From a virus, in the IMG/VR virus record IMGVR_UViG_3300044637_000780, positions 1-26,109 of that record: a DNA stretch of 26,109 nucleotides; one strand, written 5' to 3'. The notes below the pieces were generated by a model. The model was not told the DNA's origin. It saw only the letters and a program-made list of their open reading frames with translations, and searched no databases. The translations under genes were made by a program, and so were the position numbers. Below are positions 1 to 7,920 of this stretch, piece after piece. Position 1 is the first letter of the stretch. Each line of letters starts with the position of its first letter.

Positions 1-1183
1 TAATCAAATTCATAAACACATCTTTCATTTTTTCCATTGAGAACTTTTCTTTATTTTCTTCTCTTAGTGTTTCTGATTTTTCTTTGAATTTGTCATAATC
101 ATTTTTAACCAATCTTAACACTTCTGCAAACTCATTATAGTTTGCGGTAAACCATTTAGAACCTCTTAGTATAAAACTATCCGCAGCACTTTCGTGTACA
201 TCAGTCAATGAACCACCAATCATAATTGCTTTATCCATTGGTAAGAAATCTTTATGTCCTGACCAATTAGATGCTATGATTGGTTTTCCTGTCATTGAAA
301 ATTCTAATAGGGGTCTACCAAAACCTTCACCCTTTGTGATAGATACCATTGATTTAATCTTAGGATGATTGTACAATTCGTTCATTTCTTGATTGGTCAA
401 TTCACCAAACAATAGATAAACGGATGGAGGATTATCATATCCGTTTGTTAACTCTTCAATCTTTCTTCTCATATTCTCACGTTCTTTAATTGAGAATGTT
501 GCTGAAGAAGTCTTAAGTATAAGTGCAGGTTTATCCTCAATGTCTTTAAATGATTCCATAAAACATTTAATCATCATTCCTACATCCTTTCTATCCTGTC
601 CGAGTGAACCCTTCAACCAATGACCAACAAACAAGTATGCAAAATCTTCTTTAATATCCAAATCAATACCTTTGTATTCGTTATTGAAAGTAGAAACATC
701 AACACCTTCAAATAGAACTTCTATCGGTTTTTGTATCTTATGTTGTTTAATTAATTTTCCTGTGTTGTTTTCATTCTCATTGTATACTGTTGATAACAAT
801 ACTTCTTTTGAAAACTTTGATGTTGTTATAACTAAATCCATTCTATTACAACCATCAATCCATTCTTTAGGTGCAACTGTAGTTTCGATTCCTGCAGTTA
901 TACCAACATTAAACTTACCTCTCCTTTCAAATTCATTGGGTACTGTTACTTGGACATAAAAATCAGAGGTAACACCAGCAGGGTTAATTATATTCGACTC
1001 AATCCATCTGTGAAATTGATTATCCTTCTCCAATGCAGTCATTGGTGTCGACCCCCACATACAACTATCTATCTTTATCTCAAACAAATCCATTTCGTAT
1101 AATGCTTGTAACAAATCTCTTGAATGTGCACCATACCCACTTCTTGTTTTTACCGGTCCTCTAAATAATAAAAATGGTTTCAT
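1..1183 (-). CDS. GT-B glycosyltransferase, partial (C-terminus off the window)
   Basis: A leftward open frame starts at ATG 1183-1181 (MKPFLLFRGPVKTRSGYGAH) and stays open for 394 codons to the window edge, so the C-terminus is missing. The N-terminus has the Rossmann strand plus glycine-rich loop of GT-B enzymes. Near the end is KGEGFGRPLLEFSMTGKPII, the E-x7-E sugar-nucleotide-binding signature of retaining GT4-like transferases. It begins one base after the stop of the upstream glycosyltransferase, so the two are co-transcribed. The likely role is transfer of a sugar from a nucleotide donor to a glycan, protein or modified base; the acceptor cannot be read from the sequence. Family assignment is firm and substrate is unknown. 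Confidence 0.88.
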   Translation of the reverse strand, partial: MKPFLLFRGPVKTRSGYGAHSRDLLQALYEMDLFEIKIDSCMWGSTPMTALEKDNQFHRWIESNIINPAGVTSDFYVQVTVPNEFERRGKFNVGITAGIETTVAPKEWIDGCNRMDLVITTSKFSKEVLLSTVYNENENNTGKLIKQHKIQKPIEVLFEGVDVSTFNNEYKGIDLDIKEDFAYLFVGHWLKGSLGQDRKDVGMMIKCFMESFKDIEDKPALILKTSSATFSIKERENMRRKIEELTNGYDNPPSVYLLFGELTNQEMNELYNHPKIKSMVSITKGEGFGRPLLEFSMTGKPIIASNWSGHKDFLPMDKAIMIGGSLTDVHESAADSFILRGSKWFTANYNEFAEVLRLVKNDYDKFKEKSETLREENKEKFSMEKMKDVFMNLI

Positions 1184-1184
1184 A

Positions 1185-2540
1185 TTATACTATCTTATAT
1201 AATTCAAATCTTTCTCTTGGTTTATAGTTTTCAAAAACTCTTTCAATCCCCTCAATCAATGAGTTATTCATAATGTCAGAAGATAAATTCTCAATTATAA
1301 ATTCCCTACCCAACAAACCTCTTCTCTTCCTTTCCTCTTTACCCCAAGTATAAACGGTGGAAATTTTATTTGCGACTTCATCGTCATTAACTCTGTCATC
1401 AAAGATATATGGTGTAGGTACCGAACCATTTAAATTAATTGCGGATGGCCAAATAGGAAGAACCCATTCACCGTGTAGTGTTGAACCGTGTGTCTTTCTA
1501 TCGTGTAGAGTACCAAATGTTATGTAGTTATCTGCACTATAATTAAATCCACATTGGTCTTGTAATCCACCAGTCACATTTACAATAATTGGTGTACCCG
1601 CCATTAATGATTCTGCAGTTGTTAAACCAAACCCTTCATTGTTTGCAATGTTAATGGTACAATCAACAAGATTGTAAATTTCATTTAACTTATCCTGTTC
1701 TAATTTTAAACCTGTGAACTTAACATCATAAGGACACAACGCTTCAATCACTGCAGGTAAATCAGTTCCGTTCTCATCAACAGCAGCTGTGTGCATTAAT
1801 AATAAACATTTGTCCGATTGTTCTTTTGGTAATTTATCACAGAATAATTTATATGAGTAGATAACATCCGATGGTTGCTTTCTTCTTATGTTTCTGCTGT
1901 TATAGAACAACACAAAATCATATTCCTTATCACCGAACATTAGTTTTTTAATATCATCGCTAACATCATCTAAAGGTTTGAACACCTTTGGATTGATTCC
2001 GTGAGGCACGTAACTTATTTGCCAATCTTCTAATGGTTTATGTGTAACCTTATCAATCATTTTACCAACTCGATGAACAATACCATATGTTTGTTTAGAT
2101 ATACAACCAATCCAATCACAACTCTCGTAATAATCTCTATTGTATTTTGGGTCAGGTAAATCATCCCAAATGTGATAATATAATATTGGAACTTGTTGTC
2201 TTATCTCGTGTTCATTGTCATATAACCACTGCCAATAATGTGGGTCAGTAAAGTGTAAGATAGCGTCTGGCTTTTCAATTGCTAATAATGTTCTTAAAAT
2301 ATTAATATCACCATAACCGTGGTTAGGATATATTTTAAGATTTGCATCTTCAATACCTGTTCTATCTCTCACATCTTGATTTACATCTACCACTTTACCA
2401 AACTCAGGATGTTGAATTGCCGCACCCAACTGTACCCAATCGTACTTGTGAATTGTTCCCAACACAAATTCCCTTGACATAGTAGATATACCTGACGTCA
2501 TTCTCAAATCATCAGATAATAATAATATCTTTTTTTTCAT
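1185..2540 (-). CDS. GT-B glycosyltransferase (GT4-like)
   Basis: A 451-residue GT-B protein. The N-terminal domain opens with MKKKILLLSDDLRMTSGIST, a strand and Gly/Ser loop typical of the acceptor domain. The middle has YVPHGINPKVFKP, the usual hinge sequence where GT4 proteins enter the donor domain. The C-terminal domain holds NNEGFGLTTAESLMAGTPII, the E-x7-E donor-binding motif, followed by the G-G loop (VTGGLQDQ). No membrane segment or signal peptide is evident, so it acts in the cytoplasm. It sits 3 bases after the small gene at 2544-2741 and 1 base before a second glycosyltransferase. Two adjacent transferases suggest successive sugar additions. The sugar and the acceptor are unknown. 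Confidence 0.9.
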   Translation of the reverse strand: MKKKILLLSDDLRMTSGISTMSREFVLGTIHKYDWVQLGAAIQHPEFGKVVDVNQDVRDRTGIEDANLKIYPNHGYGDINILRTLLAIEKPDAILHFTDPHYWQWLYDNEHEIRQQVPILYYHIWDDLPDPKYNRDYYESCDWIGCISKQTYGIVHRVGKMIDKVTHKPLEDWQISYVPHGINPKVFKPLDDVSDDIKKLMFGDKEYDFVLFYNSRNIRRKQPSDVIYSYKLFCDKLPKEQSDKCLLLMHTAAVDENGTDLPAVIEALCPYDVKFTGLKLEQDKLNEIYNLVDCTINIANNEGFGLTTAESLMAGTPIIVNVTGGLQDQCGFNYSADNYITFGTLHDRKTHGSTLHGEWVLPIWPSAINLNGSVPTPYIFDDRVNDDEVANKISTVYTWGKEERKRRGLLGREFIIENLSSDIMNNSLIEGIERVFENYKPRERFELYKIV

Positions 2541-2543
2541 TAA

Positions 2544-2741
2544 TTAAAACTTTGAACCACTAGATGCTAATCCGTTATGATTGTCAATCTTGTCTTTGAA
2601 ATCTTCACTTTTAGTATATAAATCTAAAGACCTGTTTACGAGTTTTTGTAGGTTGATTGAACCATCAATCGATTTAATTTTGAATTTTTTATAAACATCG
2701 TCTAAAATGTTTACACTGGTTAATTTAACTTCAGCTTTCAT
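2544..2741 (-). CDS. Small ribbon-helix-helix-like protein
   Basis: A 65-residue protein with an N-terminal strand (MKAEVKLTSVNILD), a helix (LDDVYKKFKIKSID), a short turn, and a second helix (LQKLVNRSLDLYTKSEDF). That strand-helix-helix order and spacing fits Arc/MetJ-type DNA-binding proteins, which bind operators as dimers through the strand. The C-terminal 15 residues look disordered. It is first in a leftward operon with the two glycosyltransferases, so it could regulate them or its own promoter. The fold call rests on pattern alone; a non-DNA-binding small phage protein is possible. Confidence 0.6.
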   Translation of the reverse strand: MKAEVKLTSVNILDDVYKKFKIKSIDGSINLQKLVNRSLDLYTKSEDFKDKIDNHNGLASSGSKF

Positions 2742-2774
2742 ATTTGTATATAAATTTTTATATATTATATAGAT

Positions 2775-2802
2775 AAAAAATATCGGACAAAAGTCCGATA
2801 TT
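2775..2802 (-). terminator. Rho-independent terminator of the leftward 63-residue gene
   Basis: Read on the minus strand there is a perfect 10-bp stem (AATATCGGAC pairing with GTCCGATATT) with a 4-base TTTT loop, followed by a run of six T (plus strand A2775-A2780). It lies just downstream of the stop at 2810 and upstream of the next leftward gene at 2741. Confidence 0.88.
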
Positions 2803-2809
2803 GTTAACT

Positions 2810-3001
2810 TTATTGAGGTTCCTCTGACGAATTAATCTCTCTTAATTTGTTAGCAATCTCATTGATAAGAGTACTTTGTTCTTCAGTGACAGGACCTAAT
2901 TCGGTAGATGTAGTTTCTTCCGAAAAATTTATTTGTACTTCAACCGGTAGAGGTGTGTTTTGTGGTTGAACGTTTCTATTTTTTTTACATCCGCATCCCA
3001 T
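2810..3001 (-). CDS. Small protein with N-terminal GCGCKK motif
   Basis: A 63-residue acidic protein that opens MGCGCKKNRNVQPQ, putting two cysteines at residues 3 and 5 beside basic residues. After that come a proline-rich stretch and a Glu/Ser/Thr-rich C-terminus. The Cys-x-Cys start could bind a metal or be lipid-modified, but there is no signal peptide, so a lipoprotein route is unlikely. It is divergent from the SGNH-like gene at 3098 and has its own terminator. Small phage proteins beginning MGCGCK are familiar, but I know of no assigned function. Confidence 0.72.
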   Translation of the reverse strand: MGCGCKKNRNVQPQNTPLPVEVQINFSEETTSTELGPVTEEQSTLINEIANKLREINSSEEPQ

Positions 3002-3025
3002 ATTGTTTTCTTTTTATAATAAGTA

Positions 3026-3057
3026 TTTTGGTTTATTGTTTTTATTTAGTATATTTT
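3026..3057 (+). promoter_or_regulatory. Bacteroidota-type promoter for 3098
   Basis: TTTTG (3026-3030), a 19-base spacer, then TATATTTT (3050-3057) matches the Bacteroidota TTTG / TAnnTTTG pattern with one mismatch at the last base. It predicts a transcript start near 3063 and a leader of about 35 bases before ATG 3098. It lies in the divergent 96-base gap between 3001 and 3098. Confidence 0.6.
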
Positions 3058-3097
3058 ATTAAAATCTAACAAAGATTAATTTAAAAATCAAGTGAAT

Positions 3098-3790
3098 ATG
3101 AAAATAGGTGTGACAGGGTGTTCACATAGTTCAAGAAATTACGGAGGACAACCTTGGTGGTATCATATGGGTGAGACCTTAAATGCTGAAATTATTGATT
3201 CTTCGTCGAGAGGAGGGTCCAACGAATTTAACATTGAGAAGGTTAAATTTATCATCGATAACAATCCTGACTTAGATTTATTTGTTTTTCAATTAACTCA
3301 CCCAGCAAGGATTATGATGGGTGTTTCACATATTAAATCGGATGAGAGAGGACTACACTCTCCAACAAATGTTAATGGAGTTAAGTATTTTAACTTCACC
3401 ACAATGAGGAATGTAAAGGCGTTTGAATCTGAATTTAGTAATTGGTACGATGCTGAAAAGGTTTTGGATTTTATCTATCAACAATCAACAATTTCAACAT
3501 ATAATCTTGAATATAAAATTCTACACACAATACTTCTTGTATTCCACATCTGTGAATCATATGGTAAGAAAGTGGTATTCTTTAGTTGGTATACCGACAT
3601 TCACGAATTAGCTAAAAAATCCGGTTATTTGGAATTGATAAAAAAAATACCTATACTTTATGGTACGGTTGCTGACTTCACAAAAAACAATAATGTACCA
3701 TCAATACCGAAAGACTCACATTTTGGAAATGAATCACAAAAAATAATATTTGATAATTTCATATACCCACAACTTAAAAACTTAATTTAA
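3098..3790 (+). CDS. SGNH/GDSL-like hydrolase family protein
   Basis: I chose ATG 3098 (MKIGVTGCSHSS) over an in-frame GTG six bases upstream, giving 230 residues. The N-terminal strand is followed by GCSHS, where GDSL hydrolases have GDS and the nucleophilic serine. SSRGGSNEFN fits the block-II glycine region, and KDSHFGNESQK near the C-terminus supplies the Asp-x-His of block V. SGNH proteins are esterases or acetyl-hydrolases that often act on O-acetylated sugars. The Asp of the first block is replaced by Cys, so catalysis is not certain. A second SGNH-like protein is at 5833. It is followed one base later by the methyltransferase gene. Confidence 0.65.
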   Translation: MKIGVTGCSHSSRNYGGQPWWYHMGETLNAEIIDSSSRGGSNEFNIEKVKFIIDNNPDLDLFVFQLTHPARIMMGVSHIKSDERGLHSPTNVNGVKYFNFTTMRNVKAFESEFSNWYDAEKVLDFIYQQSTISTYNLEYKILHTILLVFHICESYGKKVVFFSWYTDIHELAKKSGYLELIKKIPILYGTVADFTKNNNVPSIPKDSHFGNESQKIIFDNFIYPQLKNLI

Positions 3791-3791
3791 A

Positions 3792-4493
3792 ATGGAAAAA
3801 GACTTTAAACCAGTCAAAAGTGTTTACACATCTAACTTCGAAGCGATTAGAAACATAATGGATTTGTACAAAATCGAAAGATTTGATTTGGATTGTACCT
3901 ATTCGAAAGGTAATTTTTGGAAGGACTTACCAGGTCCCACATACAAAAGTGATTTATTCCCTGTAAATGAGTCAGTTGTGGAAGCTAACTCTGAGAACTT
4001 ACCGTTTGGTGACAACTCAATGAAGAGTATTATGTACGACCCACCCTTCGTTGTCGCGGGAGGTTCTTACAAATCAAATAAAGAAGGTAGTTCAATTATC
4101 GCTAAAAGATTTGAAGGTTACACAACATATAATGACTTGAAAGTCAATTACTTCAATACATTGAAGGAACTATATAGAATCTGTGATAAGGGTGGGTATG
4201 TGGTGATGAAGTGTCAAGATACAGTATCAGGAGGTAAGAATCACTTCACCCATTGTTTAATAATGAATATGGCGTTACAGATTGGTTTCTACCCAAGAGA
4301 TATGTTTGTACTCACTTCCAATGTGAGAATCAATAGTTTTGGTACTAAGTGGACTAAACAAGAACACGCCAGAAAATACCATAGTTACTTTTGGGTATTT
4401 GAAAAGGTAAAACCAAAAGTTAAGTACGATTTTATAAATGCGGTTGATAATTTTATCGAACAGGATTCTGTGGAGTCCCAAGATACATTTTAA
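3792..4493 (+). CDS. DNA methyltransferase-like protein with DPPF motif
   Basis: A 233-residue protein with D83-P-P-F, the catalytic motif IV of amino-methylating (N6-adenine or N4-cytosine) DNA methyltransferases. Before it, SENLPFGDNSMKSIMYDPPF has the strand-loop layout seen in SAM-dependent enzymes. Later, DKGGYVVMKCQD fits the strand with a G-G turn, and GFYPRDMFVLTS the next strand. The SAM-binding FxGxG motif is not clear, so the motif order or SAM site may be divergent. It would act on phage DNA in the cytoplasm, for example against host restriction. It follows the SGNH gene by one base, and its last 41 bases overlap the convergent DUF192 gene. There is no partner nuclease, so an orphan enzyme is likely. 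Confidence 0.75.
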   Translation: MEKDFKPVKSVYTSNFEAIRNIMDLYKIERFDLDCTYSKGNFWKDLPGPTYKSDLFPVNESVVEANSENLPFGDNSMKSIMYDPPFVVAGGSYKSNKEGSSIIAKRFEGYTTYNDLKVNYFNTLKELYRICDKGGYVVMKCQDTVSGGKNHFTHCLIMNMALQIGFYPRDMFVLTSNVRINSFGTKWTKQEHARKYHSYFWVFEKVKPKVKYDFINAVDNFIEQDSVESQDTF

Positions 4494-4812
4494 CTTTATC
4501 ACCAATTTTGAAATTGGAACAGGTTCCTGATGGGAATTCGATTACGTGGTCACCGATACCTCTGTATCTTTTATCACAATCGTCCTCACAAGGTTGACAA
4601 TCACGATGTATGTTACTAATTCTGTCTTTATTAACAAAAACAATATCAAGTGGTATTAAACACTTCTTCATCCAAAATGAATGTGTTCCCATACCCATTT
4701 TAAAGACCATACACCCGTTTAGAGACTCTCTACCCATCATACCTCTTTGTAGTTCGTCTGGTTGGGATAGATATTCCGCAGGAAATGTTTGGTTGTTAAT
4801 TAAGACCGACAT
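4453..4812 (-). CDS. DUF192 family protein
   Basis: A 119-residue leftward gene. It has the family hallmarks in order: ELQRGMMGRESL (residues 20-31), the hydrophobic MVFKMG, SFWMKKCLIPLDIVFVN (45-61), PCEDDC (74-79) and VIEFPSGTCSNFKIGDKV (90-107). DUF192 proteins are small beta-rich domains found in bacteria, archaea and phages without a settled biochemical role. Most cellular members are exported, whereas this one has no signal peptide. It is the only leftward gene within a rightward stretch and overlaps the end of the methyltransferase gene by 41 bases. Confidence 0.88.
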   Translation of the reverse strand: MSVLINNQTFPAEYLSQPDELQRGMMGRESLNGCMVFKMGMGTHSFWMKKCLIPLDIVFVNKDRISNIHRDCQPCEDDCDKRYRGIGDHVIEFPSGTCSNFKIGDKVKMYLGTPQNPVR

Positions 4813-4859
4813 ACCTATAATTATTTGGTTTTCTCAAAATAAATTCGTAATATTAAATT

Positions 4860-5078
4860 ATGGCAAGTATTTTTAATAATTTTTTGGAATATAGGACATC
4901 CCAAGAGTTGGACACCTATTTGGTTGATAAGTTGGATAAGGAGACTGCACTCAAAATTATAGAACTATCAATTGAGACTTTACAGGGTCAAGGTGCGTAC
5001 ACTTTGGCCGAGTCACACACATTGTACAAATGTTTAAATAAATTAAAAGAAGAAATTAAAAACGTAGATAATGATTGA
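4860..5078 (+). CDS. Hypothetical 72-residue helical protein
   Basis: A short soluble protein beginning MASIFNNFLEYRTSQELD and ending in a charged helix (LNKLKEEIKNVDND). No membrane segment or known motif is visible. It overlaps the next gene by 8 bases (ATGATTGA contains the stop), which argues for translational coupling and that both are real. I do not recognise the family. Confidence 0.65.
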   Translation: MASIFNNFLEYRTSQELDTYLVDKLDKETALKIIELSIETLQGQGAYTLAESHTLYKCLNKLKEEIKNVDND

Positions 5079-5364
5079 TTTAACTTCAGAAATGGAAAAC
5101 TACAACAAGGTAAAGGATATTGTACTTGCAAAACTTGTTGATGAAGGTTTATTAGACCAAGATGATGCAAATGAATTTTCTGACAGATGTCAAGTCCTTG
5201 CATATAAAGGTAAATGGTTTAGTAAATGGTTTGATAAGAATATGAAAACCGAAACCAATAGTCCCGACACATACTATGTTCGTATAATTGAAATGAGGGA
5301 GAAAGAGGACGAAGTTGATAAACTTTTAAGGAGAACAACAGGAAATTACGGAGATGATGATTAA
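5071..5364 (+). CDS. Hypothetical acidic protein
   Basis: A 97-residue charged, soluble protein. An alternative start at 5089 would give MENYNKVKDIVLAKLVDEG, but the upstream ATG overlaps the previous stop and is preferred. A central aromatic patch, YKGKWFSKWFDK, is followed by a helical C-terminus ending in DDD. It overlaps its neighbours on both sides, so it belongs to a coupled run of small genes from 4860 to 6839. The family is not recognised. Confidence 0.68.
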   Translation: MIDLTSEMENYNKVKDIVLAKLVDEGLLDQDDANEFSDRCQVLAYKGKWFSKWFDKNMKTETNSPDTYYVRIIEMREKEDEVDKLLRRTTGNYGDDD

Positions 5365-5653
5365 AAATTATCTTTTCATTTTATTTTTCCAAATTATGTT
5401 TAACATCTTCAAAGTTATGGAGATTAAGTATACATATGAAAATAAGATTAGAAGTTTATTACTTAATAGTGTTTGGACAAGTTTAGTGTCATTAGGTGCA
5501 ACATACTATTCTTTAGATAGTTTATTCAAAGGAGATTATCTTGGGGTAGTATTTTACATTATTGGAAGTATCATAGGTAAATGGTACGCAATGGTACACT
5601 ACGAAAAAACAAAAGAAAAAATAAAACCACTTTTCAAAAAGAAAGATGATTAA
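5354..5653 (+). CDS. Small membrane protein
   Basis: The frame runs from 5354 with an in-frame alternative at 5417 (MEIKYTYENKIRSLLL). The shorter form has two hydrophobic segments (LLNSVWTSLVSLGATYY and YLGVVFYIIGSIIGKWYAM) and a basic tail (KEKIKPLFKKKDD), giving a hairpin with both ends inside. The longer form adds a third hydrophobic stretch (NYLFILFFQIMFNIF). The start is undecided. It overlaps the preceding gene by 11 bases and the next by 8. A role at the inner membrane is likely; a holin is possible but nothing shows it. Confidence 0.65.
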   Translation: MMIKNYLFILFFQIMFNIFKVMEIKYTYENKIRSLLLNSVWTSLVSLGATYYSLDSLFKGDYLGVVFYIIGSIIGKWYAMVHYEKTKEKIKPLFKKKDD

Positions 5654-5852
5654 AGAACCGAAATACCTTACTGATTTTTTTATATATAAAAAGAAACATC
5701 ATTGGTTTATAGTACCGACAATTGTTTTCTTTTACAATAAAGAAACCTTTTTTGAAACCGGTATATCAACACCTGCGTGCGGGTTATCGTTTAGATGGTT
5801 AACATTTTTTATGGGTGTTCAAATACAAAAAAATGCATACTACAAAAAATAA
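5646..5852 (+). CDS. Hypothetical 68-residue protein
   Basis: A small aromatic-rich protein (KKKHHWFIVPTIVFFY, then LSFRWLTFFMGVQI). The short hydrophobic stretches could be membrane-associated strands rather than full spanning helices. It starts inside the previous stop and runs 20 bases into the SGNH gene at 5833, so it is part of the coupled run. Its function is unknown. Confidence 0.6.
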   Translation: MIKEPKYLTDFFIYKKKHHWFIVPTIVFFYNKETFFETGISTPACGLSFRWLTFFMGVQIQKNAYYKK

Positions 5853-6477
5853 GTTGTGGTGTTTTGGTGACAGCTACACACAAAGATATAACCCTAACGT
5901 AGATTGGTGTAAAAGTTATATCGATTACAAAGGTTATTTACCAAAAGTTTATTGTGATTTTTTAGGTGAAAAATTAGGAATTGAAAGTGAAAATTTAGGG
6001 GTTGGTGGCTACGATAATTATTCTATTTTAGGAACCTTATGTAATAATGTACATAAGATTAAAGAAAATGATATTGTAATAATCGGTTGGTCGAGTGTAA
6101 TTAGATTTAGACTTGCAGCTAAGGACGGTAATTGGGTTAAGTTTGTACCTGGTGCCGTCACCGATTATCACATCACTCATCACACTGATACGTCAAGAAA
6201 TACGATTGAGGAGATTTTTATTAACAGAGATAATTCAATTTATTACAAAGAAGTTAATGATTGGATTCATTTTATTAATTACACAATGAAGAAAAATAAA
6301 ATAATTCATTGGACACCGTTTGATGATAATGTTGATTTAAATGTACACAAGTTGTTAAAACTTGAAACAATAAAAATGGAGAGTAATAATGTTCTTACGG
6401 ATAATCACTATGGTGAGAATGCACATAAAATTCTCAGCAATATATTTTTTGAATTACTAAAAGATAAATTAATATGA
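5833..6477 (+). CDS. SGNH/GDSL-like hydrolase family protein
   Basis: I chose ATG 5833 (MHTTKNKLWCFGDSYTQ) rather than 5815, since it puts the first strand at the N-terminus; 214 residues. FGDSYT is block I with the candidate nucleophile Ser. ENLGVGGYDN is block II with its conserved Gly, IIGWSSV fits block III in place of GxND, and DNHYGENAHKIL near the end gives the block V Asp-x-His. All catalytic blocks are present, unlike the relative at 3098. The likely activity is ester hydrolysis, perhaps deacetylation of a glycan. It is cytoplasmic, with no signal peptide. The stop overlaps the next ATG (ATGA). Confidence 0.78.
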   Translation: MHTTKNKLWCFGDSYTQRYNPNVDWCKSYIDYKGYLPKVYCDFLGEKLGIESENLGVGGYDNYSILGTLCNNVHKIKENDIVIIGWSSVIRFRLAAKDGNWVKFVPGAVTDYHITHHTDTSRNTIEEIFINRDNSIYYKEVNDWIHFINYTMKKNKIIHWTPFDDNVDLNVHKLLKLETIKMESNNVLTDNHYGENAHKILSNIFFELLKDKLI

Positions 6478-6839
6478 AAAATACCATCATCAGACTTTCA
6501 CTTGCAATAGTTGTGATAATAATTCTATTAACAATTTCACTAAATAAACCAGATGATATGTCTGTGAAATATGATTTGACTTGTAAAGAAGATTCATTAC
6601 AAAATGTGATTAATCAATTACAAATTGATATTGAAAATGAGCAAGATGGTTGGGATGATAAAGAAAAAAGATATGAACAAGCATTATTTGAATATGAATT
6701 TGGTTTAGAGCATTTAAAAAACTATCGTCCAGATACATATAAAGAATTTCACAGAATTATTGGTCACAAAGAACATTATTCTCACGAAACGGAAAGAGAA
6801 AACGAAAAAAGATTAAAGATTTATGAACACGTTAGATAG
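6474..6839 (+). CDS. Membrane-anchored coiled-coil protein
   Basis: A 121-residue protein with one N-terminal membrane helix (IIRLSLAIVVIIILLTISL, about residues 4-22) and a long charged helical domain beginning CKEDSLQNVINQLQID. The layout is that of small inner-membrane phage proteins such as i-spanins, with the C-terminal part outside, but there is no partner o-spanin lipoprotein next to it. It resembles the protein at 18778 in layout and in the DSL and HETE stretches. It overlaps thyA by 17 bases. Confidence 0.7.
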   Translation: MKNTIIRLSLAIVVIIILLTISLNKPDDMSVKYDLTCKEDSLQNVINQLQIDIENEQDGWDDKEKRYEQALFEYEFGLEHLKNYRPDTYKEFHRIIGHKEHYSHETERENEKRLKIYEHVR

Positions 6840-7917
6840 TAAGTATCAAGAATTATTACAGGACATTTTAGATAATGGTGTTGTCAAAACTGACAGAACA
6901 GGTACTGGTACCATATCGGTATTTGGTCGTCAAATAAGACATCGAATGTCACAAGGATTTCCATTGTTAACAACCAAGAAGATGGCTTGGAAGACAATGG
7001 TGACTGAATTGATTTGGTTCCTAAGTGGCAGTACCAACATCAAGTATCTGGTAATGAATGAATGTAACATTTGGAATGGTGATGCATTTAAGAACTATAC
7101 TAAAAAAATTAATGACGTTATTGATGGATATAAATGTGGTGATATAATGGGAATGCAACCACACATAGAAGAGTGGTTTAGTGATTCTGATAAATTAACA
7201 CCATTAACTCAAGAAGAGTTTATTGATAAAATAAAAACGAATGATGAGTTTGCTGAACGATGGGGTGAGTTAGGTCCAATATATGGTAAACAATGGAGAA
7301 GTTGGTTAAAGGTGGGTGAAGAGATTGACCAAATTCAAAACCTAATTGATGAACTTAAATCGAATCCTGATAGTAGACGATTGATGGTGTCCGCTTGGAA
7401 TGTGGGTGAGTTGGGCCATATGGTACTTCCTCCTTGTCATTACGGATTTCAAGTTTACACAAGAGAATTAACTGGTGAAGAGAGATGGGATTTATTAAAG
7501 AAGAAAGTCGGTGAGGATAAATTTCAATTGATGGTTGCTGATATTGTTCCATTCGGTGGAGGATTGAGTGAGGAATTACAAGTGTATAATATACCTAAAA
7601 GGGCAATATCATTAATGTGGAACCAACGTTCGGTAGATACATTCTTAGGGTTACCATTCAACATTGCATCATATGGTTTATTGTTAACAATGATTGCAGA
7701 TGAAATGAATATGGTACCTGAAGAATTGATTGGAAATTTAGGAGACGTACACTTATATAAAAATCATATAGAACAAGCTAAAGAACAAATAAAGAGAGAA
7801 CCATTTGATTTACCAACTGTTCACGTTAGAGATGGTATATATTCATTTGGTGGGCAAGATGTGATATTGGAAAATTATCAATCACATCCACCAATAAAGG
7901 CACCACTAAGTAATTAA
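6823..7917 (+). CDS. thyA: Thymidylate synthase
   Basis: Makes dTMP from dUMP using methylene-tetrahydrofolate. At 364 residues it is about 100 longer than E. coli ThyA (264). TDRTGTGT (residues 23-30) and FPLLTTKKM (46-54) form the folate and phosphate-binding start, followed by ELIWFLSGSTN. The catalytic Cys is C205 in LPPCHYGFQ, preceded by the Arg pair SRRLMVSAWN that binds dUMP phosphate. QRSVDTFLGLPFNIASY and GDVHLYKNH complete the active site. Insertions lie near residues 95-150 and 214-256, both outside the core motifs. All catalytic parts are present, so it should be active and would raise the dTTP supply during phage replication. No dihydrofolate reductase gene is next to it. Confidence 0.97.
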   Translation: MNTLDSKYQELLQDILDNGVVKTDRTGTGTISVFGRQIRHRMSQGFPLLTTKKMAWKTMVTELIWFLSGSTNIKYLVMNECNIWNGDAFKNYTKKINDVIDGYKCGDIMGMQPHIEEWFSDSDKLTPLTQEEFIDKIKTNDEFAERWGELGPIYGKQWRSWLKVGEEIDQIQNLIDELKSNPDSRRLMVSAWNVGELGHMVLPPCHYGFQVYTRELTGEERWDLLKKKVGEDKFQLMVADIVPFGGGLSEELQVYNIPKRAISLMWNQRSVDTFLGLPFNIASYGLLLTMIADEMNMVPEELIGNLGDVHLYKNHIEQAKEQIKREPFDLPTVHVRDGIYSFGGQDVILENYQSHPPIKAPLSN

Positions 7918-7920
7918 AAT

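Noticed and set aside
672-959. 95-codon plus-strand frame
   Set aside because: It is antisense to the glycosyltransferase frame that stays open from 1183 to the window edge with GT4 motifs; a shadow.
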